The translations under genes were made by a program, and so were the position numbers. Shown here piece by piece: positions 41,163-50,249 of a stretch of 64,000 nt of DNA (positions are counted from its first letter, which is position 1; every line of letters begins with the position of its first letter). Below the pieces are notes generated by a model. It worked only from the letters and a program-made list of their open reading frames with translations, was not told the DNA's origin and did not search any database. This stretch comes from Oscillospiraceae bacterium (GTDB lineage: Bacteria > Bacillota > Clostridia > Oscillospirales > Ruminococcaceae), in the NCBI GenBank assembly GCA_020024615.1, contig JAHHTP010000002.1, positions 1 through 64,000 on the forward strand, read 5' to 3'.

Positions 41163-43208
41163 TCATACAATCCGTCCAAACTTCTTGTCCAACTCGGTCT
41201 TGGAAATCACCTGAATAATCGGTCTTCCATGCGGACAGTGCCGCACCGTATCATCTTTCAACATCTCTTTGGCTAAATGAATCAACTCATCTGGACGGCT
41301 AAAATCATGCGCCTTGATGGCAGCTTTACACGCCATACTGTGCATCAATTCGTCAATAAACTCCGGTGTAGTATCCTGTTTGTTCATAGCAATCTTCTGC
41401 GCTGTCTCCAAAAGTGGTTCAAACGGTGGAACATCCACTAAAATCGCCGGAACTGCACGGATTAACAGCGTATGACAGCCAAAATCATCAAACGAAAATC
41501 CCATCTTCTCCAAAGCATCCCTTCCAGCAAAAATCATACTGAATTCTTCTGCGGAAGTTGGTGCTGCAACCGGAACCATTAAAAGCTGCGATTCTCCCAG
41601 TTCATGCTGCCGTTTTAAACGATCATAGATGAGTTTCTCGTGGGCTGCATGCTTGTCAAACAGCACCATCTTGTCCCCAGACTCCAATACAACATAAGTG
41701 GCAAACAGCTCCCCAACATACCGGAATTCCTGTTCGGAGATATCATTCTCATTGGGGATTGAAAAATATTGTTCCTCTTTCGGCTGTAAAGCAACTGGTT
41801 CTTCCTGTCTACTTGTTGAAACAACCTGCTGCATTGGTTCTGGATATTCCACGATATCCTGTTTGAAATCCTCATTCTGATGCTGTGATTCCGGTAAAAA
41901 CGGATTATTTCCCGCTATCAATGCAGCAATTTCATCCTCATTTTTCGTTTTCTCAGACATAATCAGAGGGTCTTCTTTATGCAGGGTAACATGCAGTGGT
42001 TTCTTTTGTTTTACAGTCACCGATTTCTCCATCTGTGGCGGTGACGGCGGCGTCTGCAAATTCTCATCCTGTTTTGATACATCGCCAAAAACATTTTGGT
42101 ATTTATGTTCATTTGGTTTGGCAACAGTATTCTGCCGATCAAATTCCACCTGTGTTCCAGTCACTTCGTGTGCTGCCGGCGCAAGCGAAACGGTACGGTT
42201 CATCTGGTTCTGCAAGGCGTCATATCCAAGCAGTGTATTCTTCACTGCAAAATACATCGCGTCATAAACCGCCTTTTCATCCGAAAAGCGGATTTCGATT
42301 TTCGCTGGATGCACATTGACATCCACCATGCTGAATTCCATATCCACATTCAGTACGCAACCCGGAAATTTTCCGACCATGATGGTTCCCTTGTATCCGT
42401 CCTCTAAAGCGGCGGCACAGGTCTTAGATTTGACAAAACGGTTGTTGACATAAAAATGCTGCATACCTCTGGTTGCCCTGCCCGCATCCGGACGGGTAAT
42501 CAGACCTTTGATATGAATTCCATTAAATGCGTAATCCACAGGTATCAGCGCATATGAAAATTCACGCCCGAACACCGCATACACGCTGTCAGACAGTTCG
42601 CCTGCTCCACCTCCTGAAATCTTAACCGTACCATCGGTGATATACCGGAAAGATACTTCCGGATGAGAAAGCATGATTTTCTCCACTACACTGGTTACAG
42701 CCGCTGTTTCCGCACCATCCTTCTTCAAGAATTTCAGGCGTGCTGGTACATTGTAAAACAGATTGCGAATAATTAAAGTCGTACCGTCCGGGCATCCAGT
42801 TTGCTCAAACAACACCTGCTGACCTGCCTTCATGCGCAGAATATTGCCGAATTCCTCATCCTTTGTCTTACTTGACATTTCCACTTCGGAAACGGCGCAG
42901 ATGGAAGCAAGAGCTTCTCCACGGAATCCCAGAGTGGCAATCTGCTGCAAATCTGATTCATCTTTTAATTTGCTGGTCGCATGCCGCAAAAAAGCCACTG
43001 GCATATCATCCCCAGCAATGCCACTGCCGTTATCGGTCACACGAATAAAGGTGCGCCCACCGTTGCGAATTTCCACCGTAATATGATCGGCACCAGCATC
43101 TATGCTGTTTTCCAACACCTCTTTTACAATCGAGGATGGCCGTTCAATCACCTCACCGGCAGCAATCAATTCTGCAACCGATTGATCCAAAACTGCAATT
43201 TTTGCCAT
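41163..43208 (-). CDS. mutL: DNA mismatch repair protein MutL
   Basis: 681 aa. GHKL ATPase N-terminus: VAELIAAGEVIERPSSIVKE, DAGADHIT, DNGSGI and GFRGEALASI with the FYNVPARLKFL loop; a long, variable linker (about 330-480); and a C-terminal dimerisation domain. In species without dam methylation the C-terminal domain usually has a DMHAAHE-type endonuclease metal site; here the string is LFDKHAAHEKLIYDR, with K in place of Q/M before HAAHE. ATG 43208 after GAGGA is preferred. Confidence 0.96.
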   Translation of the reverse strand: MAKIAVLDQSVAELIAAGEVIERPSSIVKEVLENSIDAGADHITVEIRNGGRTFIRVTDNGSGIAGDDMPVAFLRHATSKLKDESDLQQIATLGFRGEALASICAVSEVEMSSKTKDEEFGNILRMKAGQQVLFEQTGCPDGTTLIIRNLFYNVPARLKFLKKDGAETAAVTSVVEKIMLSHPEVSFRYITDGTVKISGGGAGELSDSVYAVFGREFSYALIPVDYAFNGIHIKGLITRPDAGRATRGMQHFYVNNRFVKSKTCAAALEDGYKGTIMVGKFPGCVLNVDMEFSMVDVNVHPAKIEIRFSDEKAVYDAMYFAVKNTLLGYDALQNQMNRTVSLAPAAHEVTGTQVEFDRQNTVAKPNEHKYQNVFGDVSKQDENLQTPPSPPQMEKSVTVKQKKPLHVTLHKEDPLIMSEKTKNEDEIAALIAGNNPFLPESQHQNEDFKQDIVEYPEPMQQVVSTSRQEEPVALQPKEEQYFSIPNENDISEQEFRYVGELFATYVVLESGDKMVLFDKHAAHEKLIYDRLKRQHELGESQLLMVPVAAPTSAEEFSMIFAGRDALEKMGFSFDDFGCHTLLIRAVPAILVDVPPFEPLLETAQKIAMNKQDTTPEFIDELMHSMACKAAIKAHDFSRPDELIHLAKEMLKDDTVRHCPHGRPIIQVISKTELDKKFGRIV

Positions 43209-43239
43209 CTGCATTCCTCTTTCCGTTTATTTTACGCAA

Positions 43240-45870
43240 TCAATTATTTTGCTGGTTGGCAAGTTCTTTCAATTCATAAATTAAATTCAGTGCCGCAATC
43301 GGCGTTAGGCTGTTGACATCCACACCATCCAATCGCTCCACAACTGGATTTTCAACAACCGGCGCAAAGCTGACCTGCATCGGCTCCTCCTGCTCCCCTG
43401 CATGGGTGGCGATCTTTTTGCTGCCATTGTTGGCCGTTTCGATTTCTGTTAATACCTCTTTGGCTCTGCGAATGATCTCATTCGGCACCCCTGCCAATTT
43501 TGCAACCTCAATACCATAACTCTCATCCGCACCACCACGCATGATCTTGCGCAGGAATATGATCTCATCACCGCGTTTTTTGCAGACAATATTATAGTTC
43601 TTTACACCCGTATACAGCTGTTCCAGTTCGGTTAGCTCATGATAATGGGTTGCAAATAATGTCTTGCATCCAAGCTTTCGGTTTTTGATGATGTATTCTA
43701 CCACCGCTCTGGCAATACTCATGCCATCAAAAGTGGAAGTTCCTCTACCGATCTCATCTAAAATAACTAAGCTATTCGGTGTCGCATTCTCCAAAATATG
43801 CGCAACCTCTGTCATTTCCACCATAAAGGTTGACTGACCGGAGGTCAGATCGTCTGATGCGCCAACACGGGTAAACACCTTATCGCAAATCGAAATTCTC
43901 GCATACTGCGCAGGAACAAACGAACCAATCTGCGCCATAATCACAATCAGCGCAATCTGCCGCATATAGGTGGATTTACCTGCCATATTTGGACCGGTAA
44001 TAACCATAACCTTGCTGTCAGTACCGTTTAAGGTGGTATCATTCGGCACAAACATATCACCGTTTAACATCTGTTCAATAACCGGATGTCTGCCATTTTT
44101 GATGGTAATCTCACCGTTGGTTGCAATCTCCGGACGGGTGTAGCGGTTATCTCTTGCCACAATCGCAAGAGAAGATAAGAAGTCCAACTGTGCAATCGCT
44201 GTTGCAGTTGCTTGAACATCTTCTATCTTCTGCGCAATGAAATCACGCAGCTGTTCATAAATTTGCGCTTCAATCGCAAGTGCCTTATCCCTGGCATTTA
44301 AAACTTTGCCCTCAATCACCTTTAATTCCTCAGTGATATAGCGTTCGCCGTTGGTTAAGGTCTGCTTACGGATATAATTTTCCGGCACCAACGAAACATT
44401 ACTTTTGGAAACCTCGATATAATATCCAAACACACGGTTATATCCGATTTTTAAGTTTTTAATGCCGGTCTTTTCCCGTTCCTTGAGCTCCATCTGCTCT
44501 AAGTACTCTTTGGCATGGTTGCAGATATACCGATATTCATCCAGCTGTTTGTCAAATCCATCTTTGATGTAACCGCCATCTTTCATCAATGCAGGTGGGT
44601 CATCTGAAATCGCATTGAAAATAGAATCGGTAATTTCGGTCAGATTTTTCAGTTCATCCATCAGCGATACAAACATCGAAGATTTACCGCGAGATACAAT
44701 CTCTTTCAATTTTGGAACCAGGCTGCATGAAAAACCAAGTGCTTTTAAATCTCTCGGTGTGACCTGACGATATACCACTCGGGTCATCAGACGCTCCATA
44801 TCAAAAAAGCCATTCAACTGCTCTGCCATGTCATCATTAAATCGAAAATCATGTACCAACTCCGCCACTGCTTCCTGACGAGATAGAATATCGGTCACGC
44901 TTAAAAGTGGCTGCTCAATCGCTTTTTTCAGATAGCGTCTGCCCATAACCGTTTTGGTTTTGTCCAACACCCAGAACAAAGTACCGTTTTTCATACGCGT
45001 TCGCATCGACTCTGTTAGTTCCAGATTGCGTCTGGCAGTCAGATCAATGGTCATAAAATATTCGTCCTGATAGTAATGGATACTGACAATGCGGTTGGCT
45101 CCCACACGCTGTGTATAATCAATATAATTAACCAACGCATACAGTGCAATGACAGCAAGTTCCTTGCTTTGCACAATTGGATCAAGCTTGGATAACAGTC
45201 CCTTGGCACGCAGTGCATTTTGCGCCGTTTCAAAATCATTGTCATCATCCACAACAGTACCCACTGCATTGAGTTTAGTCTTTAAGTACTGCCCAACACT
45301 TCCGTAATCCAAGAAATCAGAGTTAAACAGCACCTCACTCGGCGAATACTGCGTGAAAGCGTTAATCATGTCCTCAGCGGTTACACCGGAATCTTTCTGG
45401 GTTAAAAACACCTCTCCGGTCGAAACATCGGCAAAACACAAACCATAAGCATCCTTGTTTACAATAATGCAAGACAGAAAGTTATTGCGATTCTCATCCA
45501 GCATATTTTCCTCGGTAACGGTACCTGGGGTGACAATGCGGATAATATCACGCTTCACTAGTCCCTTTGCCTGACTTGGATCCTCCATCTGTTCACAAAC
45601 TGCAACCTTGTATCCCTTATCAATCAAGCGTTTGATATAGTTATCCGCTGCATGATACGGGATGCCACACATCGGGGCACGCTCTGCAAGTCCGCAGTTT
45701 TTTCCGGTCAAAGTCAGTTCCAATTCTTTGGAAACAATCTTTGCATCATCAAAAAACATCTCATAAAAGTCACCGAGACGATAAAACAGAATATGATCTT
45801 TATGCTGTTCTTTCAGCTGTAAGTAGTGCTGCATCATCGGTGTCAGCTTCTCGGTTTGTGCCATGGGCAT
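43240..45870 (-). CDS. mutS: DNA mismatch repair protein MutS
   Basis: 876 aa, standard MutS1. Mismatch-recognition domain with YRLGDFYEMFFDDA near residue 24-37 (the Phe-x-Glu motif), connector, core and clamp domains, and the ATPase with GPNMAGKSTYMRQIALIV near 620, the DDLTSGQSTFMVEM signature and ILDEIGRGTSTFDG (Walker B). Either ATG 45870 or ATG 45864 could start; the GGAGG spacing does not decide. A terminator-like hairpin lies 16 bp before the start. Confidence 0.97.
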   Translation of the reverse strand: MPMAQTEKLTPMMQHYLQLKEQHKDHILFYRLGDFYEMFFDDAKIVSKELELTLTGKNCGLAERAPMCGIPYHAADNYIKRLIDKGYKVAVCEQMEDPSQAKGLVKRDIIRIVTPGTVTEENMLDENRNNFLSCIIVNKDAYGLCFADVSTGEVFLTQKDSGVTAEDMINAFTQYSPSEVLFNSDFLDYGSVGQYLKTKLNAVGTVVDDDNDFETAQNALRAKGLLSKLDPIVQSKELAVIALYALVNYIDYTQRVGANRIVSIHYYQDEYFMTIDLTARRNLELTESMRTRMKNGTLFWVLDKTKTVMGRRYLKKAIEQPLLSVTDILSRQEAVAELVHDFRFNDDMAEQLNGFFDMERLMTRVVYRQVTPRDLKALGFSCSLVPKLKEIVSRGKSSMFVSLMDELKNLTEITDSIFNAISDDPPALMKDGGYIKDGFDKQLDEYRYICNHAKEYLEQMELKEREKTGIKNLKIGYNRVFGYYIEVSKSNVSLVPENYIRKQTLTNGERYITEELKVIEGKVLNARDKALAIEAQIYEQLRDFIAQKIEDVQATATAIAQLDFLSSLAIVARDNRYTRPEIATNGEITIKNGRHPVIEQMLNGDMFVPNDTTLNGTDSKVMVITGPNMAGKSTYMRQIALIVIMAQIGSFVPAQYARISICDKVFTRVGASDDLTSGQSTFMVEMTEVAHILENATPNSLVILDEIGRGTSTFDGMSIARAVVEYIIKNRKLGCKTLFATHYHELTELEQLYTGVKNYNIVCKKRGDEIIFLRKIMRGGADESYGIEVAKLAGVPNEIIRRAKEVLTEIETANNGSKKIATHAGEQEEPMQVSFAPVVENPVVERLDGVDVNSLTPIAALNLIYELKELANQQNN

Positions 45871-45885
45871 TTTTCCTCCAGTTCA

Positions 45886-45918
45886 TAAAAAGCTGTAACA
45901 GCAAAATACTGTCACAGC
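45886..45918 (-). terminator. Terminator or attenuator between ylbF and mutS
   Basis: Minus-strand stem GCTGTGACAG / CTGTTACAGC with five T, ending 16 bp before the mutS start and with no promoter between; mutS expression probably depends on read-through or on a promoter inside ylbF. Confidence 0.8.
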
Positions 45919-45970
45919 CTTTTCGTTATCATTTTGCCAAAAGAAATTTTCTTTTCATCCAGCTATTCTA

Positions 45971-46375
45971 TTAGTGGCAGCCGCCGCAGCTGGAACAGCT
46001 TCCAGTGCAGGAAGATTCTGTTGGGCAAGTCATCGGATCTTCACCGTTTGCTGCCATCTCAATGATGAAGTTTACCTTCTCAATGATGGAATCGAGGTTG
46101 GTTTTAGCTTCGTTGTAAGCTTCCATGTGTGCGCCGGACATAATGTCGTTGTATAAGTTCTGTAATTTGGTAGTCAAATCAGCAATCTTATCAGTATCGC
46201 GTTCTTCAGCCTGGCTTGCAGCAGAAATCTGCATTTTGGTCAGGTTAAATTCCTGAATCATGTTCTGTAAGGTTTCGTCGTTGTCATTTGCCTCTCTTGC
46301 TGCAACATAAGCTGCATACTCTGGGGTTTCTTGTAAAGCTTTGCCGATTTCTCTTGCAAGTGTAATGATGTCCAT
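45971..46375 (-). CDS. YlbF/YmcA family protein with Cys-rich tail
   Basis: 134 aa. An all-helical YlbF/YmcA (COG3679) body of about 108 residues (LAREIGKALQETPEYAAYVAAREAND...), and a short C-terminal tail with six Cys and a His: CPTESSCTGSCSSCGGCH. In Bacillus, YlbF, YmcA and YaaT form a complex that binds Fe-S clusters and aids RNase Y-dependent mRNA processing; the Cys-rich tail fits such a cluster. It follows miaB by 24 bp, and in Bacillus ymcA also neighbours miaB. Confidence 0.88.
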   Translation of the reverse strand: MDIITLAREIGKALQETPEYAAYVAAREANDNDETLQNMIQEFNLTKMQISAASQAEERDTDKIADLTTKLQNLYNDIMSGAHMEAYNEAKTNLDSIIEKVNFIIEMAANGEDPMTCPTESSCTGSCSSCGGCH

Positions 46376-46399
46376 TTGTTATAGTCTCCTTATAAAAAT

Positions 46400-47794
46400 T
46401 TATTTTCCTGCTGCACCAATGACAAGTTCACCGTCAAGAGCGCAGTTTCTGGCATGTTTAATTTTAACCGTGACAAACTGTCCGATTAATTCTTCCCCTC
46501 CCGGGATATTTACCACCATATTCGTGTCGGTTCGTCCAGTAACGCAGCCATCTTCTTTGGCTTTGGATTCCACCAAAACGCGGTAAGTATTTCCTTCATA
46601 TTTTTTCAAACGTTTAGGTCCAATCTTATTCTGTACATCCAACAATTCACGGAACCATGCAGATTTCTCCTGCGCTGAAATTGGGTCAGGCATGGACGCT
46701 GCAATGGTGCCAACACGCGGAGAATAAATGAATGTATATAGAGAATCGTATTCCACACGCTTGATAAGCTCCAGCGTTCCTTCAAAATCCTTTCTGGTTT
46801 CACCTGGGAATCCCACAATAATATCACTGGTAAAGGAAATATCCGGCATTTTGCTTCTGGCGTAGTCGATCAATTCTAAGTATTGAGTGGTATCATAATG
46901 GCGGTTCATCCGTTTTAAGATTTCATCGCTGCCGCACTGTACTGGAAGATGAAAATGCTTACAGATCTTGTCATGTTTCTGCATCACATCAATCAACTCA
47001 TGCGTTGCATCTTTTGGATGCGAGGTCATGAAACGAATGCGAAAATCACCCGGAATGGTTGCCAGTTTGTCCAACAGCTGTGGAAAGGTGATATTCTCCT
47101 CCAACCCCTTACCATAGGAATTGACATTCTGTCCAAGCAGTGTGATCTCTTTATAGCCCTGATGAACCAATTCGGTGAACTCTTTCACGATGTGTTCACT
47201 CTTACGGCTCTTTTCACGCCCTCTGACATACGGAACGATGCAGTAGGTGCAGAAATTATCACAGCCATACATAATCGGAATCCACGCTTTTAATGTACCC
47301 TCACGCTTAACTGGCAGGTTCTCCGGAATATCGGTTTGCTGTTCGGATAAATCCAGCACCCGTTTGGCATTGGATAACACCTCAAATACCAGTCTTGGAA
47401 ATTCACCCAGCAGATGCGTACCAAAAATCAAATCCACATGTGGATAGCTCTGTTTGATTTTCTGCGCAATATGCTCCTGCTGCACCATACAGCCACAAAT
47501 CGCAATAATCATACCCGGATTTTTCTCTTTATTGTGTTTGAGAGCGCCTAAGTTGCCAAAGACCCTATCCTCTGCATTTTCACGCACGGCGCAGGTATTG
47601 TACAGTACGAAATCAGCGTCATCAGCCGAATCGGTCAGTGTATAGCCCATCTGCAAGGCAAAGCCCTTCATCTTCTCGCCATCACTGACATTCTGCTGGC
47701 AACCATAGGTGCGGATATATGCTCTAGCACCATTTGGATATCTGGCAACAAGCAAATTGGAAATACTTTTTATATATTCTGCATTTTCTGTCAT
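46400..47794 (-). CDS. miaB: tRNA-2-methylthio-N6-dimethylallyladenosine synthase
   Basis: 464 aa. N-terminal methylthiotransferase domain with RTYGCQQNVSDGE (Cys) plus NTCAVRENAEDR and CGCMVQ Cys residues for the auxiliary cluster; radical SAM core with GCDNFCTYCIVPYVRGRE (CxxxCxxC, near 177-194); TRAM domain at the C-terminus (about 385-450). Adds 2-methylthio to i6A37 in tRNA. First gene of miaB-ylbF; own promoter. Confidence 0.97.
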   Translation of the reverse strand: MTENAEYIKSISNLLVARYPNGARAYIRTYGCQQNVSDGEKMKGFALQMGYTLTDSADDADFVLYNTCAVRENAEDRVFGNLGALKHNKEKNPGMIIAICGCMVQQEHIAQKIKQSYPHVDLIFGTHLLGEFPRLVFEVLSNAKRVLDLSEQQTDIPENLPVKREGTLKAWIPIMYGCDNFCTYCIVPYVRGREKSRKSEHIVKEFTELVHQGYKEITLLGQNVNSYGKGLEENITFPQLLDKLATIPGDFRIRFMTSHPKDATHELIDVMQKHDKICKHFHLPVQCGSDEILKRMNRHYDTTQYLELIDYARSKMPDISFTSDIIVGFPGETRKDFEGTLELIKRVEYDSLYTFIYSPRVGTIAASMPDPISAQEKSAWFRELLDVQNKIGPKRLKKYEGNTYRVLVESKAKEDGCVTGRTDTNMVVNIPGGEELIGQFVTVKIKHARNCALDGELVIGAAGK

Positions 47795-47833
47795 GCGTAT
47801 AATACTCCTTTATCAAAACAGTCATACAAGAGT

Positions 47834-47862
47834 AGTATAGCATAAAAGTGAAAAAAAAACAA
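47834..47862 (-). promoter_or_regulatory. Promoter of miaB
   Basis: Minus strand TTGTTT (47857-47862), 17 nt, TATACT (47834-47839). Confidence 0.65.
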
Positions 47863-47870
47863 CCTTTAAT

Positions 47871-48362
47871 TTACTTTTGTACGGGATAAAGCAAAAGTTT
47901 TGTCATATAACCCATTAAAATCTCTGTATCTGTCAGATATGACGGACGGTCAATCGGCAGTTCAAATGGCTCAATTTTGCGCCCATACAGACTTGTCATT
48001 CCCCGCAACAAGGAAATCACAATCCTGTCATCGGTTTTGGATGAGATGGTCAAGCACGCTGCACCGGAAAATCCGCAGGGAAAATAATCTTTCCCATCCG
48101 GTTGAATAGGAAGCGTGTCCGAACAGACAACCGATACCTGTCCTGAAAACTTCAGGCTGCGTTTTTTATGCATAGGAAGGTAAACGCACCGCTGGATATC
48201 AATCACATCTGGTATTCTCTGATGATACACGTAAACACCGTTATGCCTAGTTTGAACCACAATTTTTCCCGATTCAAGCACCGATACCGGATGTTCTGAC
48301 CTAATACAGTCACACAGAAAATCCAGAAACTCCTGCCTGCATGATTCCAGCATGATCCACAT
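47871..48362 (-). CDS. Hypothetical protein, 163 aa
   Basis: No family recognised. Soluble mixed alpha/beta sequence with seven Cys and no clear metal motif; the N-terminus MWIMLESCRQEFLDFLCDCI may form an amphipathic helix, and the middle holds two predicted beta-rich stretches (SGKIVVQTRHNGVYVYHQR). ATG 48362 follows GGAAGGTGG; a longer frame start at 48389 lacks a site. It precedes miaB with its own gap and lies after a terminator, so it may be a lone gene. Confidence 0.55.
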   Translation of the reverse strand: MWIMLESCRQEFLDFLCDCIRSEHPVSVLESGKIVVQTRHNGVYVYHQRIPDVIDIQRCVYLPMHKKRSLKFSGQVSVVCSDTLPIQPDGKDYFPCGFSGAACLTISSKTDDRIVISLLRGMTSLYGRKIEPFELPIDRPSYLTDTEILMGYMTKLLLYPVQK

Positions 48363-48433
48363 TTTTATTAAACCACCTTCCAGTTTCAAGTCTTATACAG
48401 GATAGTATAAACAATATCCCAGACTTTATAACT

Positions 48434-48469
48434 GGAAAAACAAAACAGACAAGTTATAAAACTTGTCTG
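48434..48469 (-). terminator. Terminator of the efp downstream gene
   Basis: Perfect 10-bp stem CAGACAAGTT / AACTTGTCTG followed on the minus strand by TTTTGTTTTT. Confidence 0.9.
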
Positions 48470-48495
48470 TCAATTCTAAAAAACCGAAAGAAGGA

Positions 48496-48966
48496 TTATT
48501 CCTCTTCGTTTAAGTCAAACTCTAAAAGCTCACTGCAATTCGGACAGTTGGTTTTGCCTTCCATGATGATGCTTTCCGGAAGAATAACGGTGTTGTTGCA
48601 GTTTGGACAGGTAACTTCATACTCGTATTCCTGTTCGGATTCATCAAAATCCTGCTCCTCTGCTTCGTCATCATCCTCGTCGTCTACAAAAGAGTATTCA
48701 TAATCATCGTCGTCGTCATCATCTTCGTCTTCAAAATCATCAACATCGTAGATGATGGACTCAACATCGCCTAAATCTTCATCAATGGTATCTACCAGTT
48801 CTGTGATCTCGTCGCTGAATACAGACAACTCCTCTACAGAATCACTGAGTTCTTCCAGCATATCAATTACTTTTACCAGAATTTTAGCCTCAGCAGTATC
48901 CTTCTTAGCCAGTTCCATGCCCTCGGCAAGACCTTTCAGATATGCAGCCTGTTTACTTAACTCCAT
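48496..48966 (-). CDS. CD1247-like acidic zinc-ribbon protein
   Basis: 156 aa. N-terminal helix pair (MELSKQAAYLKGLAEGMEL, the CD1247 N-terminal motif of Clostridia), a heptad-rich segment, a very acidic linker with an Asp run (DEDDDDDDDYEYSF), and a C-terminal zinc ribbon CPNCNNTVILPESIIMEGK.NCPNC (two CxxC pairs). Probable small regulatory or nucleic-acid-associated protein; function unknown. ATG 48966 fits AAAGG spacing better than 48975. It lies 78 bp after efp and may be expressed with it. Confidence 0.75.
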   Translation of the reverse strand: MELSKQAAYLKGLAEGMELAKKDTAEAKILVKVIDMLEELSDSVEELSVFSDEITELVDTIDEDLGDVESIIYDVDDFEDEDDDDDDDYEYSFVDDEDDDEAEEQDFDESEQEYEYEVTCPNCNNTVILPESIIMEGKTNCPNCSELLEFDLNEEE

Positions 48967-49044
48967 TTCGACCATCCTTTCTTCGGATCAAAACGCCATA
49001 AACGTTTTGTACTTGAATTGTTTCGGAAACGATAAGCTTAAAAC

Positions 49045-49602
49045 TTAAGCTCTTTCCATGTACTCACCAGTTCTGGTGTCTACACGGATACGATCACCCT
49101 CGTTGATGAACAGCGGAACACGCAATTCTGCACCAGTCTCAACAGTAGCCGGTTTGGTAACATTGGTAGCAGTATCGCCTTTGATACCCGGCTCAGTATG
49201 AGTGATCTCAAGTTCGATGAATGCCGGCGGCTCTACACCAAATACACTGCCTTTGTAGGACAGAACTTTAACCATGGTATTCTCTTTTACAAATCTGAAG
49301 CTTTCGCCTAATTTATCAGCTTCAATTGGAGTGGTTTCATAGGTTTCCTGATCCATGAAGTAGTACAGTTCATCCTCGTTGTACAGGTATTCCATCTCAC
49401 GTCTTTCAACGAAAGCGGTCGGGAATTTGTCAGTCGGGTTGAAAGTTCTTTCAATTACAGAACCAGAAATTACATTTTTAATTTTGGTACGAACGAAAGC
49501 AGCACCTTTACCCGGTTTAACGTGTAAGAATTCAATGATCTGGAAAACCTGACCATCCATATCAAAAGTTACACCATTTCTAAAATCACCAGCAGTAATC
49601 AT
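49045..49602 (-). CDS. efp: Elongation factor P
   Basis: 185 aa, three beta-barrel domains. The loop [12 protein letters not shown] places Lys at residue 32 (PGKG), the site that is modified in many bacteria. It relieves polyproline stalling. The C-terminal signature [26 protein letters not shown] near 140-165 is clear. GGAGG precedes ATG 49602, and a promoter lies 110 bp upstream. Confidence 0.97.
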   Translation of the reverse strand: MITAGDFRNGVTFDMDGQVFQIIEFLHVKPGKGAAFVRTKIKNVISGSVIERTFNPTDKFPTAFVERREMEYLYNEDELYYFMDQETYETTPIEADKLGESFRFVKENTMVKVLSYKGSVFGVEPPAFIELEITHTEPGIKGDTATNVTKPATVETGAELRVPLFINEGDRIRVDTRTGEYMERA

Positions 49603-49711
49603 ATATATCCTCCAAAATGAAATTTATTCCATTGCCGCAACAAAAATTCTGTGCAACAACTTTAATACAATCTGCATCCGTACAGACCGGAATGCATTAT
49701 GCTACACCTAT

Positions 49712-49740
49712 ATTGTAACCGATTTTGCGTCTGATTGCAA
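49712..49740 (-). promoter_or_regulatory. Promoter of efp
   Basis: Minus strand TTGCAA (49735-49740), 17 nt, TACAAT (49712-49717). Confidence 0.65.
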
Positions 49741-49813
49741 GAGTAATTTGGAATTCTTCATGATTTTTTTGCATTTTTCACTGCAAACAGTCAAAAATCC
49801 TCTAAATTATCAG

Positions 49814-50248
49814 TCAAATCAATGGCAGCAGACCCTGGATTGCCAGAAAATAGCTGTATTTTCCAAATCCACTGATCTGGCCCGCACAAACAGCAGCAAT
49901 CACCGAAGTATGCCGAAATGCTTCACGTGCATGAATATTCGACATATGTACTTCAACACATGGGATGCAAATTGATGCAATCGCGTCCCGAATTGCATAG
50001 CTGTAATGGGTATATGCACCTGCGTTTATGACAATACCGGCACAGTCATGCCGCACCTGCTGTAACTTATTGATAATCTCACCTTCAACATTTGACTGGT
50101 AGATTTCACAGTCTAAGCCACAGTTTTTGGCATACTCCATAATCTCTGCATTGATGCTTGCAAATGATTCCTTGCCATAATAGGTTGCTTCCCGCTCTCC
50201 GGTCAGATTGATATTCGGTCCATGAATCACAACTATTTTTTTTGCCAT
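49814..50248 (-). CDS. aroQ: Type II 3-dehydroquinate dehydratase
   Basis: 144 aa, the dodecameric class II enzyme of the shikimate pathway. Strings: GPNINLTGEREATYYG (catalytic Tyr/Arg loop), INAGAYTHYSYAIRDAI near 73-89 and EVHMSNIHAREAFRHTSVI near 98-116 with the catalytic His. It follows the endonuclease-like gene by 1 bp. Confidence 0.95.
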   Translation of the reverse strand: MAKKIVVIHGPNINLTGEREATYYGKESFASINAEIMEYAKNCGLDCEIYQSNVEGEIINKLQQVRHDCAGIVINAGAYTHYSYAIRDAIASICIPCVEVHMSNIHAREAFRHTSVIAAVCAGQISGFGKYSYFLAIQGLLPLI

Positions 50249-50249
50249 A

